Source: Collinsella tanakaei YIT 12063 (GTDB lineage: Bacteria > Actinomycetota > Coriobacteriia > Coriobacteriales > Coriobacteriaceae). Taken from it: a stretch of 64,000 nt of DNA. Of the stretch, positions 8,704-17,257 are shown one piece after another. Positions within the stretch are counted from its first letter, which is position 1, and each line of letters opens with the position of its first letter. The stretch spans positions 1-64,000 of the forward strand of contig NZ_JH126467.1 of assembly GCF_000225705.1 (NCBI RefSeq). The letters are read 5' to 3'. The notes under the pieces are model-generated. The model was given only the letters and a program-made list of their open reading frames with translations. It was not told where the DNA came from and did not search any database. Both the position numbers and the translations under genes were made by a program.

Positions 8704-9606
8704 CTACTCGGCGTCGGTGGCGTCCTCGGCGGGCGCAGCAGCGTCGGCATCGGCGGCGACGTCTTCCTGCTCGAGCGCGGCCTTAGCGTCCAGGAACTCG
8801 GCGGTTGCCTGGATAGCGGCCACGGCCTCGGGCAGCATGCCGGCGGGCAGGTCGTCCTCAAGGGTGCCGGCGTCGCAGCTTGCGGCGAAGGCGGGGTTGA
8901 TGGGCAGACGGCCCAGGATGTCCAGGTTGTAGGCGGCAGCCACCTCGTCCAGACGGCTGTGGCCAAAGACCTCGATCTTCTTGCCGCAGTCCGGGCACTC
9001 CACGTAGCTCATGTTCTCGACCACGCCCAGAACCGGCACGTCCATCTTCTCGGCCATGTTCACGGCCTTGGCGACAATCATGCTTACCAGATCCTGCGGG
9101 CTGGTAACGACAACGATGCCGTCCACGGGCAGCGACTGGAACACGGTGAGCGCCACGTCGCCGGTGCCCGGAGGCATGTCGACCAGCAGGTAGTCGAGCG
9201 GGCCCCAGCTGGTCTCGCTCCAGAACTGGCGGATGGCGCCGGCGATCACGGGTCCGCGCCACAAGACCGGATCGGTTTCGTTTGCCAGCAGCAGGTTGCT
9301 GGACATCACCTTGATGCCGTGGGTAGAGATCTCGGGCAAAAGCAGGTTGCCCAGGCCCATGGCGCGGCGACCGCTCATACCGAACATCTTGGGGATGGAC
9401 GGGCCGGTGATGTCGGCGTCCAGAATGCCCACCTTGTGGCCCGCGCGTGCCAGCTCGATGGCCAGCGATCCGGTGACCAGCGACTTGCCGACGCCGCCCT
9501 TGCCGGAAAGTACGGCTATGACGTGCTTCACCTCGGAAAGGTTATTCTCATCAAACTGCTTCGGAGCGGTCTGCCCGCCCGCTGCCTGTGCGTGCTCGCA
9601 ACCCAT
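8704..9606 (-). CDS. mrp: Mrp/ApbC/NBP35-family iron-sulfur cluster carrier ATPase
   Basis: 300 aa. The deviant Walker A GKGGVGKS (about residues 36-43) is followed by VGILDADITGPSIPKMFG and LDYLLVDMPPGTGD, all characteristic of the Mrp family, and by the CPDCGKK pair of cysteines that binds the bridging cluster. These proteins carry and deliver Fe-S clusters in the cytosol. The C-terminal tail after LDAKAALEQEDV is Ala/Asp/Glu-rich and not conserved. The ATG at 9606 precedes a conserved-type start MGCEHA. The GGACGAG motif lies on both sides (8674-8692 and 9679-9689). Confidence 0.93.
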   Translation of the reverse strand: MGCEHAQAAGGQTAPKQFDENNLSEVKHVIAVLSGKGGVGKSLVTGSLAIELARAGHKVGILDADITGPSIPKMFGMSGRRAMGLGNLLLPEISTHGIKVMSSNLLLANETDPVLWRGPVIAGAIRQFWSETSWGPLDYLLVDMPPGTGDVALTVFQSLPVDGIVVVTSPQDLVSMIVAKAVNMAEKMDVPVLGVVENMSYVECPDCGKKIEVFGHSRLDEVAAAYNLDILGRLPINPAFAASCDAGTLEDDLPAGMLPEAVAAIQATAEFLDAKAALEQEDVAADADAAAPAEDATDAE

Positions 9607-10117
9607 GGTTGTCCTCTCTGCGCGCGTGCCGCCCGATATGGATGCGGATGGTCGCGCGAATACGCGTATTGAGTCGGGTTTGGACGAGGCCGGCGGGTAT
9701 GCGTCCCCTTCGCGCCCGTGCCGTCCGGCTCGGTCGAATCATACGCAACCCATTGTACCCGTGGAGACGCATGTATGCATGTGACCTTGGGAGTGGGGCA
9801 ATGCCCTCGCTCACTTTACATCCCGGGGCATCGTAAATAAGTCGTAAGTAGCAACAATAGCGATGCAGACTAATTGTGACCCGGTCTTATAGTGGCTGTA
9901 GACAACGTGTGGACAGGTGTTGCAAGCCTTGTTTATGGACGACATGCATCGTATGAGTCCACCCTGATCCATGGAGCAAGGTTTCTTAGCGGGAATTCTA
10001 TATTAGCCATCAGCGCGAGGCGATGATTCATTTGTTTAGAATGGCTCCGTTCACAATCTGATGACCTGGACTTACAATTGTTCAAGTTGCGTGCGAGGAA
10101 TGATTTGGGAGGGGAAT
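9607..10117. other. Divergent intergenic region between mrp and the LuxR-type regulator
   Basis: About 510 bp with no credible gene. It should contain the promoters of mrp (minus) and the regulator (plus). A copy of the TTTGGACGAGG motif is at 9679-9689, and a shorter TGGACGA is near 9934. No clear -35/-10 pair or long inverted repeat is visible. Confidence 0.5.
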
Positions 10118-12421
10118 ATGGTCGTCGATGCTTGGTGGTTCGCCCTGCTGTTCGCCGTCCCGTCGATCCTCGATCCGACGCCCGTCGAGTTCGGTATGAG
10201 CTCCCTCGCCTTCTCTGACTATTATTGGTTGGCTTGCTGCGTTTTTGTTGGGGCGGCGCTTGCTCCTCGCGTCGTCGCTCGCATCGGAGGCCGAGCGTTC
10301 GCCGGGCGGCGTGGCCGCTTCGTCCGTGCTACCTGCATTGCCCTAGCTGCGATGTGGTTCTGCGCTTCATCGGTCCTTGCGATATCAGCGCGCTGTCTCG
10401 GTGCTGCGGACGCGTACGCGGCCGCCTCATCCCTCCATGGAATTTGGAAGGTGACGTCAATCGGATCCATGGTGGCCTGCGCTGTCCATATGTATCTGCG
10501 CGCCGCCTATGATCGATCGGTGGATGCCCCCAGCCGCGCTTTGCTTGTTGTTCTGCTGACGTGTTCGGTGTGTATTGGTTTTTTGCGCGCCTCCGCGTTC
10601 TCTGCGCTTATGCTCGGCGCCGCGCCCATGGGCTATATGCAAGAAATGGTGTCACCTCTGTTTGCACCCATCATGTTCGTTCCGCTCGGTATTATCGGAG
10701 CCTTTTTGCAGCGCTCGTCCAGAGCCGTCGGCGCGCGCGGGTTGTTCGCCTGCGCGTGGGGGCTGTGCGCGGGAGAGATCACGGCGCGCATGTGTATCAG
10801 GTATTTGCCCGACCAATTTTTCTGGTTTATTGACAACCCCCTCGTCTCCCTGGGGCTGGTCGCCGCGGCGCTTGCCGCCTCTTTCCTTGCGCCGATTTTG
10901 CTTTCAGACATTCAGGTGCGTGAGCCTGCCAGTGCTGCGGCAGAAGTTCTGGAAGATGATGGCGAGTCCGCTTCTTGCGGCATGTCTTTTGACAACGTCT
11001 GGGGACTGTCGGAACGCGAGCTCGAGGCGACTCGGCTTCTAATCGAGGGGTTCAGCTCCAAGGAGGCGTCTGCTCGCATGGGGATTAGCCCCTCTACGGT
11101 CAGGAGCCTATGGGGTCGCGCCCGCGCCAAGATGGGCGTGGACTCTATCGAGGACGCGCGTGAGCTGGTTGCGCCGGGTGTGGACGATATGCCGAATGAT
11201 GCTGAGGGCCTGGAAGGAGCGGAAGAGCGGGATGGTGCGAAGGGGTCGCATGGGCGGTTCTTCGATCCCGCATCTCTTGATGCTCGCCTAAAGCCTGTCG
11301 TCCGCGCGCTAAGTCTGTTTGCCCTTATCGGTGTTATGCCGTGGAGTATCGTGAGGGTAACGTGGAACCTGCCCAACAACGTTTGCATCGGCATCTCCCT
11401 GGGCCTGCTGTTTTCCATGTCTTTCTTTGCGGTCGCCGAGTTCTTCCCTAAACTGCCTTGTGGGCGCGATACTCTCGGCATTGCGGACGTTGCATGCTTG
11501 GGCTTAGCTGCTGCCGCGGTGTGGATTGCCAACCTGTGGTTTCTCATGGCGTTGCCCGCTGCGGCCTTTGTCGCCGCCGTCTTGGTGGGAAGGGTGCTTC
11601 ATTCGGAGCTATCTGAAGAGTCCGGATTGGATGACGCCCTGCAGGTCTTCCTGGTTGCCGCGCTCATGGTCGTTGCGGGGCTGGTGCTCGCCATCTCCTG
11701 GCGTTCGTCTTCCTGGCCGTACACGGCAAGCATCGAGCCCTATGCATGGTCGCTCAAACTGGTGGTCCTGATATTTGTCATCGAACATGCCGCGTCAAAG
11801 AGGTTTGCCTGCGCGCTTGCAACTGGGGCTGCGGGAGCGGCGGCGATATATGCCATGGATACTCACGGGATGCAGTTCGCCCTGCCCCTTGTCGCTCTAT
11901 GTCTTCTGGTTCAGCTTGACGAGGGGAACCGGCCACTCGTCTTTTCCTCCAAGTTGCCGATGGCTGCGTTCGCGCTTGGCGTTCTCGTCGGTATGGCGGG
12001 GGTCAATGCCATAGGGTCGCATCTGTATGAAACCGAGGTCGTACAGGGGGCGATGAGCGAGCTTCGGGCACGCGCGGCTCTGGGCTTGGGCCTGGGCGCT
12101 ATCGGCGCTGCGACGGTTATCGCCGCCGTGGCCCTCGCGGCAACTCGTTACTATCGATCCCGTTTGCTCGATGCCGCTCGGGACGCCGCTGCCATTCCAC
12201 GCGATCGTATGGAGGCGGTCTGCGTTGCCATGGGGCTCGACGCGCTCGAGGCTAAGGTGATAATCCAAACGCTCCACGGATGCGTCTGCTCAGCGATCGC
12301 TCGCGACCTGCACTACTCGCCCAGCGCCGTCTACGCCATCCGCCGCGGCGCCTACGCAAAGCTCGGTGTCCACGACGCTCAAGGTGCGTTGGATAAGATT
12401 CAGCAGGTAACGGGCTTGTAG
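10118..12421 (+). CDS. Membrane-bound LuxR-type regulator with two membrane/HTH modules
   Basis: 767 aa. The first half is a polytopic membrane region (residues 1 to about 275) followed by a LuxR/GerE helix-turn-helix near 295-350 (WGLSERELEATRLLIEG, then MGISPSTVRSLWGRARAKMG). The second half repeats the plan: hydrophobic segments from about 400 to 690, then a C-terminal HTH (ARDLHYSPSAVYAIRRGAYA, about 725-745). Coriobacteria encode many single-module versions of about 480 aa; the double form is unusual. The ATG at 10118 was chosen because GGGAGGGG lies four nt upstream. It precedes the secreted-protein/ABC operon in the same direction and is a natural candidate to control it. Confidence 0.85.
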   Translation: MVVDAWWFALLFAVPSILDPTPVEFGMSSLAFSDYYWLACCVFVGAALAPRVVARIGGRAFAGRRGRFVRATCIALAAMWFCASSVLAISARCLGAADAYAAASSLHGIWKVTSIGSMVACAVHMYLRAAYDRSVDAPSRALLVVLLTCSVCIGFLRASAFSALMLGAAPMGYMQEMVSPLFAPIMFVPLGIIGAFLQRSSRAVGARGLFACAWGLCAGEITARMCIRYLPDQFFWFIDNPLVSLGLVAAALAASFLAPILLSDIQVREPASAAAEVLEDDGESASCGMSFDNVWGLSERELEATRLLIEGFSSKEASARMGISPSTVRSLWGRARAKMGVDSIEDARELVAPGVDDMPNDAEGLEGAEERDGAKGSHGRFFDPASLDARLKPVVRALSLFALIGVMPWSIVRVTWNLPNNVCIGISLGLLFSMSFFAVAEFFPKLPCGRDTLGIADVACLGLAAAAVWIANLWFLMALPAAAFVAAVLVGRVLHSELSEESGLDDALQVFLVAALMVVAGLVLAISWRSSSWPYTASIEPYAWSLKLVVLIFVIEHAASKRFACALATGAAGAAAIYAMDTHGMQFALPLVALCLLVQLDEGNRPLVFSSKLPMAAFALGVLVGMAGVNAIGSHLYETEVVQGAMSELRARAALGLGLGAIGAATVIAAVALAATRYYRSRLLDAARDAAAIPRDRMEAVCVAMGLDALEAKVIIQTLHGCVCSAIARDLHYSPSAVYAIRRGAYAKLGVHDAQGALDKIQQVTGL

Positions 12422-12441
12422 ACACGCCATTTGCGTGGTCT
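12420..12441 (+). terminator. Weak hairpin after the regulator
   Basis: AGACACGC / GCGTGGTCT form a stem with one bulged G, starting at the regulator stop codon. No T-tract follows, so it may be a weak or Rho-dependent end, or simply an mRNA 3' structure. Confidence 0.35.
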
Positions 12442-12535
12442 ATCACCCCCTGTCCACATACAAGGCCGCCCAATTGGCGCACGCTTCTTTCCAAGCCCGA
12501 GGGAATCGGGGATCTTCCAGTAGGAAGGAAGCGCT

Positions 12536-13060
12536 ATGGGTAAGAGGATTAATTTGAGCAGGCGGTTGTGCGGCCTTGCCGTTGCGGTGGCTGTCGGCAT
12601 GGGCGCGCTATGCGCCGCACCCGTTATGGCTGTTGCCTCAACTAACGAGGTGACTCCTTACCATAACAATGACTGTGCGTTCCACTTTGATTTCAGCTTC
12701 TTCCAGACCACTGCCGCTGATTCGTTGGAGAATAAGCATAATTCGACTTCCACGTACGTATGCATCAACAGCATTACGGTTCCCAAGGCAAATCTCTATG
12801 TGGACGGTGGTCCTTCAGGGGCGACCAGTTTGGTGAATTGCATGGGCGGGTCTAACGCTACCGTTCGGAGCTCAATGGCTACCGGCCAGTACTGCATACG
12901 AAATCTTGTATACGAGCGCTTCGGCCAATCGGGTATTGCTAGATGCCAATTGACGGGATGGAGCAATGGGGAGACGGGCTACGTTGAAGGTGTTTGGAGC
13001 CCTGACAGCCTGCGTTCTTACACTCCGCTCAACGGTTACTGCAACCCCAATATTTGGTAG
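12536..13060 (+). CDS. Small secreted protein, DUF2712-like (bacteriocin-locus type)
   Basis: 174 aa with a clear signal peptide: positive start MGKRINLSRRLCG, hydrophobic core, cleavage near AVMAVA-STN. The mature part of about 140 aa is polar, with repeated Ser/Thr/Asn and several Cys (NDCAF, TYVCIN, NCMGG, QYCIRN, ARCQL, GYCNPN). The string GVWSPDS near the end recalls DUF2712-type small exported proteins found beside ABC transporters in Gram-positives; this is from memory and not searched. GGAAGG precedes the ATG. A strong hairpin after the gene (13071-13096) separates it from the ABC genes, suggesting it is made in excess. Possible roles: a peptide toxin, signal or binding partner. Confidence 0.75.
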   Translation: MGKRINLSRRLCGLAVAVAVGMGALCAAPVMAVASTNEVTPYHNNDCAFHFDFSFFQTTAADSLENKHNSTSTYVCINSITVPKANLYVDGGPSGATSLVNCMGGSNATVRSSMATGQYCIRNLVYERFGQSGIARCQLTGWSNGETGYVEGVWSPDSLRSYTPLNGYCNPNIW

Positions 13061-13070
13061 GTCCTTTGAT

Positions 13071-13096
13071 GGGCGGGCGACTCGGTTCGCCCGCCC
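13071..13096 (+). promoter_or_regulatory. Strong intercistronic hairpin
   Basis: A perfect 10-bp stem, GGGCGGGCGA / TCGCCCGCCC, with a 6-nt loop and no T-run lies 10 nt after the secreted-protein stop and about 15 nt before the next start. Such structures stabilise or attenuate transcripts between a highly expressed first gene and later genes. Confidence 0.8.
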
Positions 13097-13110
13097 TGGA
13101 ACTGGAGTTG

Positions 13111-13908
13111 ATGGATGTGGTAAAGCGGGTAACGAGGCGTGCCTTTCTTTCCCTATCAGCCTTACTGGTAGTTGCGGGGTCGGTGGCGTCAATTCGTTTT
13201 TTGGGCGATGGCACCCCTCAAAAAGTACTTGAGTATACGGAGGACTACGAGCGGGAGAACAGTGAGTTGGCAGATCTAGTGAGCCAGCGTCATCTTCTTG
13301 GCGAATCGTTCTCCTTGACTGGCTATGATCCGGACAGCGAAGAGGGTTCGCGTTTTACCCGCACGTTTTTATGCGCCCTTGGTTATTACGGAACGATTGA
13401 CTGGAGTGTTTTGAGCGCTAAGCGTGTTTCATCCGTAGATGGGCTTGATGTCCCCGATGACGTTCGCGCAAAGCTCTCTGAGTGGTACGGCGACGGGGTT
13501 GATAAAACGGCAGAATATCAGTTCATTGTTCTTGATGTCGATATTACCAATCTGAATGCGGTTGCCGGCCATCAGGAAAATGGGCAAGAGGATTACTGGA
13601 TCAATCTTAACGATTTACGCGTTCTCCCGTGTGATTCCAGCGGAAATCCCATCGAGGAGATTGGGGGTACGGGTGTCAGTTACGGATGCTGTTGGATTAC
13701 GCCAACGGTAGAGCATGAGAACCCGTTGATCGATGGCGCCGTGTCTCTTCCCATGGGCGAGACAACGCATACACAGATGATATTCAATGTTGGACTCTAC
13801 GATGACGCTGCCAAAAAGCAGGCAGCTTCTGGGCAATTTAACTATGCGTTGGTTTTTGATAATCCCAGTAGCCTGGGGTCTTGTATCGTTGATTTGGGGG
13901 TGCTATGA
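13111..13908 (+). CDS. Membrane-anchored exported protein of unknown function
   Basis: 265 aa from the ATG at 13111 (MDVVKRVTRRAFLSLSALL). A GTG two codons on is also possible, because the GGAG at 13104 is closer than ideal to the ATG. One N-terminal hydrophobic segment (about 11-30) anchors or exports a polar domain with ESFSLTGYDPDSEEGSRFTRT and a C-terminal beta-rich stretch ending at DLGVL. No family recognised with confidence. It overlaps the next gene by ATGA, so it is in the operon. It might be an accessory or immunity-type subunit working with the two permeases. Confidence 0.7.
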   Translation: MDVVKRVTRRAFLSLSALLVVAGSVASIRFLGDGTPQKVLEYTEDYERENSELADLVSQRHLLGESFSLTGYDPDSEEGSRFTRTFLCALGYYGTIDWSVLSAKRVSSVDGLDVPDDVRAKLSEWYGDGVDKTAEYQFIVLDVDITNLNAVAGHQENGQEDYWINLNDLRVLPCDSSGNPIEEIGGTGVSYGCCWITPTVEHENPLIDGAVSLPMGETTHTQMIFNVGLYDDAAKKQAASGQFNYALVFDNPSSLGSCIVDLGVL

Positions 13909-14843
13909 GACCGGTACAAACTGGGCGTGTTAAAGCAGGACGCCTATCAAGCCGCGGTGCTTTTGCTCGGCTATTCGGCGCCGAGTTGAGAAGGATGCTC
14001 CACTCCCCTTGGTTTATCGGGACGGTTGCCGTGGCGGTGGCACTCGTTGCCGCAAGCGCCGTCCTCGACTATCTGAGCTATAGCGAATGGTATGGATATG
14101 CGCGGGTGGCGCTTGATCGGGGGGAGTTCTATAAAAGCTATGGCATGCAAAGCCGCTTGGCGCCCATGTATTGGGTGGGAACGGATGGCAAGCCCTTCTC
14201 CGCGTTGCTCTACTTTCTTCTTCCCATGCTGTGTCTGCTTCCGGGTGCTGGAACGCTGGTGGAGGACCGCGGGTCTGGATTCCAGTCCCATGCGCTTTCC
14301 AGGGTTGCCGACGGTGCATATTATTGCGCTAAAGCCCTAGCCTGCTTTGTGTCGGGTGCGCTAATTGCCCTTATTCCACTTTTGCTGGCGATTGTGTTTG
14401 CCAGCTTGGTGGGGCCCTGGGGCACGCCCGATCCAAACGAGGTGTTCGCGTTTGGCATCCCCATAACGCTCGATACCCCCTTTAGATCGCTCTTCTTTAC
14501 TCAACCTGGCATGTACCTGCTCTGCTGGAGTGGCACCGCGGCGCTTCTTTGCGGATTGTGGTCTATCGCGGTGCTTGCCGTCTCGTTGTACGCGAAAAGC
14601 CCGGTACGGCTCTTCATCGGGTCGGTTTTAGCGCAGTTGCTCATCAACTATATGTCCCTATCCGTAAATAACATGTTCTTCATGGGCAGCAACAAGACGC
14701 TCGACATGTTTACCGTGTTGCATCCTTTGGGATACGTGTCCACCAGTCCGTCGATGACGGCAATCGCCGTTTTAATCGCGATTTATTCCTTGATTGGAAT
14801 TCTCGTTCCCATCATCTCGTTTAAGAGGAGGTGCTACCTATGA
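13905..14843 (+). CDS. ABC-2-like permease subunit
   Basis: 312 aa. A short basic N-terminus (FGAELRRMLHSPWFIG), typical of the start of ABC-2-type exporters, is followed by about six hydrophobic segments and a 100-residue outside loop between helices 1 and 2. GTLVEDRGSGFQSHALSR resembles the coupling region of lantibiotic-type ABC permeases. The start overlaps the previous stop (ATGA), and the stop overlaps the next start, so translation is coupled. It is expected to pair with the permease at 14840 and the ATPase at 15699. Confidence 0.75.
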   Translation: MRPVQTGRVKAGRLSSRGAFARLFGAELRRMLHSPWFIGTVAVAVALVAASAVLDYLSYSEWYGYARVALDRGEFYKSYGMQSRLAPMYWVGTDGKPFSALLYFLLPMLCLLPGAGTLVEDRGSGFQSHALSRVADGAYYCAKALACFVSGALIALIPLLLAIVFASLVGPWGTPDPNEVFAFGIPITLDTPFRSLFFTQPGMYLLCWSGTAALLCGLWSIAVLAVSLYAKSPVRLFIGSVLAQLLINYMSLSVNNMFFMGSNKTLDMFTVLHPLGYVSTSPSMTAIAVLIAIYSLIGILVPIISFKRRCYL

Positions 14844-15706
14844 TGTTCGCAAAACTGCTTGCCAGGGACATTCGCCTTGGCTTCGTTCGCTTGTTGCCCT
14901 ATTACATAGGGGCAGTTCTTTTGGGGGCTGTCCTCGGATTTGGCGCGGTTGCTTTGTCTAAGGTGGCAATAGGCGATGCAGCGGCATTCACGCTTGGCGA
15001 CATCGTTGCGGAGACCTTCGACCATCCCGTTCCGATCGATTGGTGGCGGGTGATGCAGGGCAGGCCGGTGAGTTTATCGTTCGAGTGGGTTCTTCCGTTT
15101 GCTCTCTTCTTTGCTTGCACGCTTGACTATCCCCGTCAGGACACGTTTGGAGTCGGCGCAAAGAGCATAGCGTTGTCTGGCAGCCGTTGGTCTTGGTGGC
15201 TTGCGAAGAGCGCGTGGTGCGTGGCATCCTCCTTGCTGTTCTGGGCGCTGTTCTTTTTTGGGATCGCGTTCGTTGCTTTCATGGCGGGGTCGAATATGAC
15301 CCTCGAGGTGACGGTAGAGGGCCTGAATGTCATCAGGTCGGACGGTTCTTCGATCCTCGCCGCCGATCAGGAACTGGGGGCTGGGGCGAATGTGGGGCTG
15401 TTCATCATTTCGATCGTCGGCGTCACGTGTTGCCTGCAATTGGTGCAGTTCTCCATCTCAATGCTGGTCGAACGCATTCCCGCGTACGCGGTCGTAATGA
15501 GCTATCTGCTGCTTTCCTGTATGTTCCAGCACGTGTTGCTGCTGGGCAACTACCTCATCACCGGAAGGCACAAGGGGCTGTTCCTAGAAGGCGTTCCGCT
15601 CAACGTCGGATTGTCCGAGTGCCTGGTGGTCGCCTGGCTGGCGGTCGCCATAGGGGGTATCTTCTTTTCTCGTCAATTGCTATCCGGGGGAGGACGCAAT
15701 GAATAG
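14840..15706 (+). CDS. ABC permease subunit, second
   Basis: 288 aa with about six hydrophobic segments. It starts MMFAKLLARDIRLGFVRLLP, again a basic membrane entry typical of these permeases. The ATG at 14840 has AGGAGG eight nt upstream; a GTG at 14831 in the same frame lies on top of that ribosome site and is rejected. It overlaps the preceding stop and the following ATG (15699), so the four genes are tightly coupled. Together with the first permease it would form the membrane channel of a heteromeric exporter or immunity transporter. Confidence 0.75.
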   Translation: MMFAKLLARDIRLGFVRLLPYYIGAVLLGAVLGFGAVALSKVAIGDAAAFTLGDIVAETFDHPVPIDWWRVMQGRPVSLSFEWVLPFALFFACTLDYPRQDTFGVGAKSIALSGSRWSWWLAKSAWCVASSLLFWALFFFGIAFVAFMAGSNMTLEVTVEGLNVIRSDGSSILAADQELGAGANVGLFIISIVGVTCCLQLVQFSISMLVERIPAYAVVMSYLLLSCMFQHVLLLGNYLITGRHKGLFLEGVPLNVGLSECLVVAWLAVAIGGIFFSRQLLSGGGRNE

Positions 15707-16394
15707 GCTCGTAGTTCAGGGTGCGGAGAAAACCGTCCGGGGCATCAAGGTGCTGGATGGCGTGAGCGTGTCGTGCGAATCCGGAAGGGTGCTTGGGCTG
15801 TGCGGCGCCAATGGATCCGGAAAAACCATGCTGATGCGTGCTATGACCGGCCTTATGTATCTTGACAAGGGATTTGTCGAATACAACGGAAGGCGATTAG
15901 GGCGCGATTTGGATTTTATTCCCCGCGCCGGCATGCTGATAGAAAACCCGGCATTTCTTGATCGCTACACCGCTTTTGAGAACTTGCAGTACATCGCGGC
16001 CCTTATTGGCGGAGTTGCGGACGAGGCAATTCGCTCGCGCATAGCGTACGTGGGCCTCGATCCGCGGGACAAAAGGAAATATCGCCAGTTCTCGCTCGGC
16101 ATGAAGCAAAGGCTCGGCATAGCTGCCGCCATTTTGGGAAATCCCGACGCAGTCTTTCTCGATGAGCCGACGAACGCTCTAGACGAGAGCGGGTACGGGC
16201 TTATGGATCGAATCGCAAGGGATATCAAGACGCGCGGGGCAATAGGTATTATCGCGAGCCATGATGCGGCCATGCTGCGTCGCGTTGCGGATGAGATCGT
16301 GCGCATGGAAGACGGCCACATTATTCAGCGGCAGAGGAGAGCCGTCTCACCGGCCCCGATGCAGAATGGTCTGGAGGGGGTGCCGAAGGTATGA
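15699..16394 (+). CDS. ABC transporter ATP-binding protein
   Basis: 231 aa. Walker A GANGSGKT (about residues 36-43), signature FSLGMKQRL (non-canonical, LSGG replaced by SLGM as in many bacitracin/lantibiotic-type ATPases), Walker B AVFLDEPT and switch IIASHD. It matches the ATPase class that energises peptide-antibiotic export or resistance transporters. GGGGGAGG precedes the ATG. The gene overlaps its neighbours on both sides by a few nt. Confidence 0.9.
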   Translation: MNRLVVQGAEKTVRGIKVLDGVSVSCESGRVLGLCGANGSGKTMLMRAMTGLMYLDKGFVEYNGRRLGRDLDFIPRAGMLIENPAFLDRYTAFENLQYIAALIGGVADEAIRSRIAYVGLDPRDKRKYRQFSLGMKQRLGIAAAILGNPDAVFLDEPTNALDESGYGLMDRIARDIKTRGAIGIIASHDAAMLRRVADEIVRMEDGHIIQRQRRAVSPAPMQNGLEGVPKV

Positions 16395-16999
16395 AGAAGA
16401 AGGTTGTGCTCTTGCTGTCCCTCGTTCTGGTTGCCCTTTGCGTGGCGAGGATCGCTTTTGTGAACGCGACCGCGATTCGTTTTGAGGCGAGGCGACACGC
16501 TGTGGGGGAGGCCATCGAGCTGTCGGGGTCCTTCATTAACGAACCCCTTGGATCGGAAGACTACAGCGTGACGGTTCTTGGAATGGAGCGTATGACCCAT
16601 GATGAGTATATCGAGCGCTACGGAATCGACAAAGCGGCGGGGCTTGACGGCGACAGTACCAAGTCTGTTATCTGCGTTGAGATGAACGTGAGAAATGCAG
16701 CGGCGCCCGATTCCGAAGGGTCGGCGATCGAGCTTATAGGCATGGGCCTGAACCTTGCAAATGGAGATGCCGTGCTGCAGATTGATAACGAGTTGTGGTC
16801 GAAGTCTGAACCGAGCGTTCCCTCAGGGGGTTTGGGTGCGCTTAGCATAGTGCCGCAGACCGATTACACTACCCATATTCCCTATAGCGCTGCCACGGGA
16901 TATGTGGATTCTGATAACGGCGAGTTACCCGCCGGCACATATGAATTGCATCTCAGTTCGGAACCGATACGGAATTTGGTCGTGGCGGACGTTGCGTAG
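16391..16999 (+). CDS. Exported protein of unknown function, last gene of the ABC operon
   Basis: 202 aa beginning MKKKVVLLLSLVLVALCVAR, an N-terminal hydrophobic segment that is either an uncleaved anchor or a signal sequence, followed by a polar domain (YSVTVLGMERMTHDEYIERY and PAGTYELHLSSEPIRNLVV). The general look, one anchor and a beta-rich outside domain, resembles the protein at 13111. I do not recognise the family. Its ATG overlaps the ATPase stop (ATGA). It probably acts at the cell surface with the transporter. Confidence 0.7.
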   Translation: MKKKVVLLLSLVLVALCVARIAFVNATAIRFEARRHAVGEAIELSGSFINEPLGSEDYSVTVLGMERMTHDEYIERYGIDKAAGLDGDSTKSVICVEMNVRNAAAPDSEGSAIELIGMGLNLANGDAVLQIDNELWSKSEPSVPSGGLGALSIVPQTDYTTHIPYSAATGYVDSDNGELPAGTYELHLSSEPIRNLVVADVA

Positions 17000-17156
17000 C
17001 ATCTGGCGGCGTTGGGCGCATTCCGTAAAGCGATGAGCCGGCTTATTATGGTGCGGCGTCCTTATCCGCGCTAAGTAGAGCGGTTGGAAATGGCGTTAGC
17101 GACGGGGTTCGGTCCAATCGAACAAGACGTGCGGTTCCCGTGGTGACAATTATCTG

Positions 17157-17170
17157 CGTACAAATGTTCG
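17157..17170 (+). promoter_or_regulatory. LexA-like SOS box upstream of uvrA
   Basis: CGTACAAATGTTCG differs at one position from the Gram-positive/actinobacterial LexA consensus CGAAC-N4-GTTCG. It lies 88 nt before the uvrA start, where an SOS operator is expected. Confidence 0.7.
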
Positions 17171-17257
17171 TGCAGAGTCCTCGTCCATACGCTAGACTGA
17201 GAAGCTGCAAAACTATTGAGAAGGGGTCTTGTTTGGCCCAGCATGGGAGTTTGCAGC

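Noticed and set aside
12536-13060. Calling this gene a bacteriocin
   Set aside because: The signal peptide and context fit, but nothing in the sequence proves toxin activity, so only the exported-protein call is kept.
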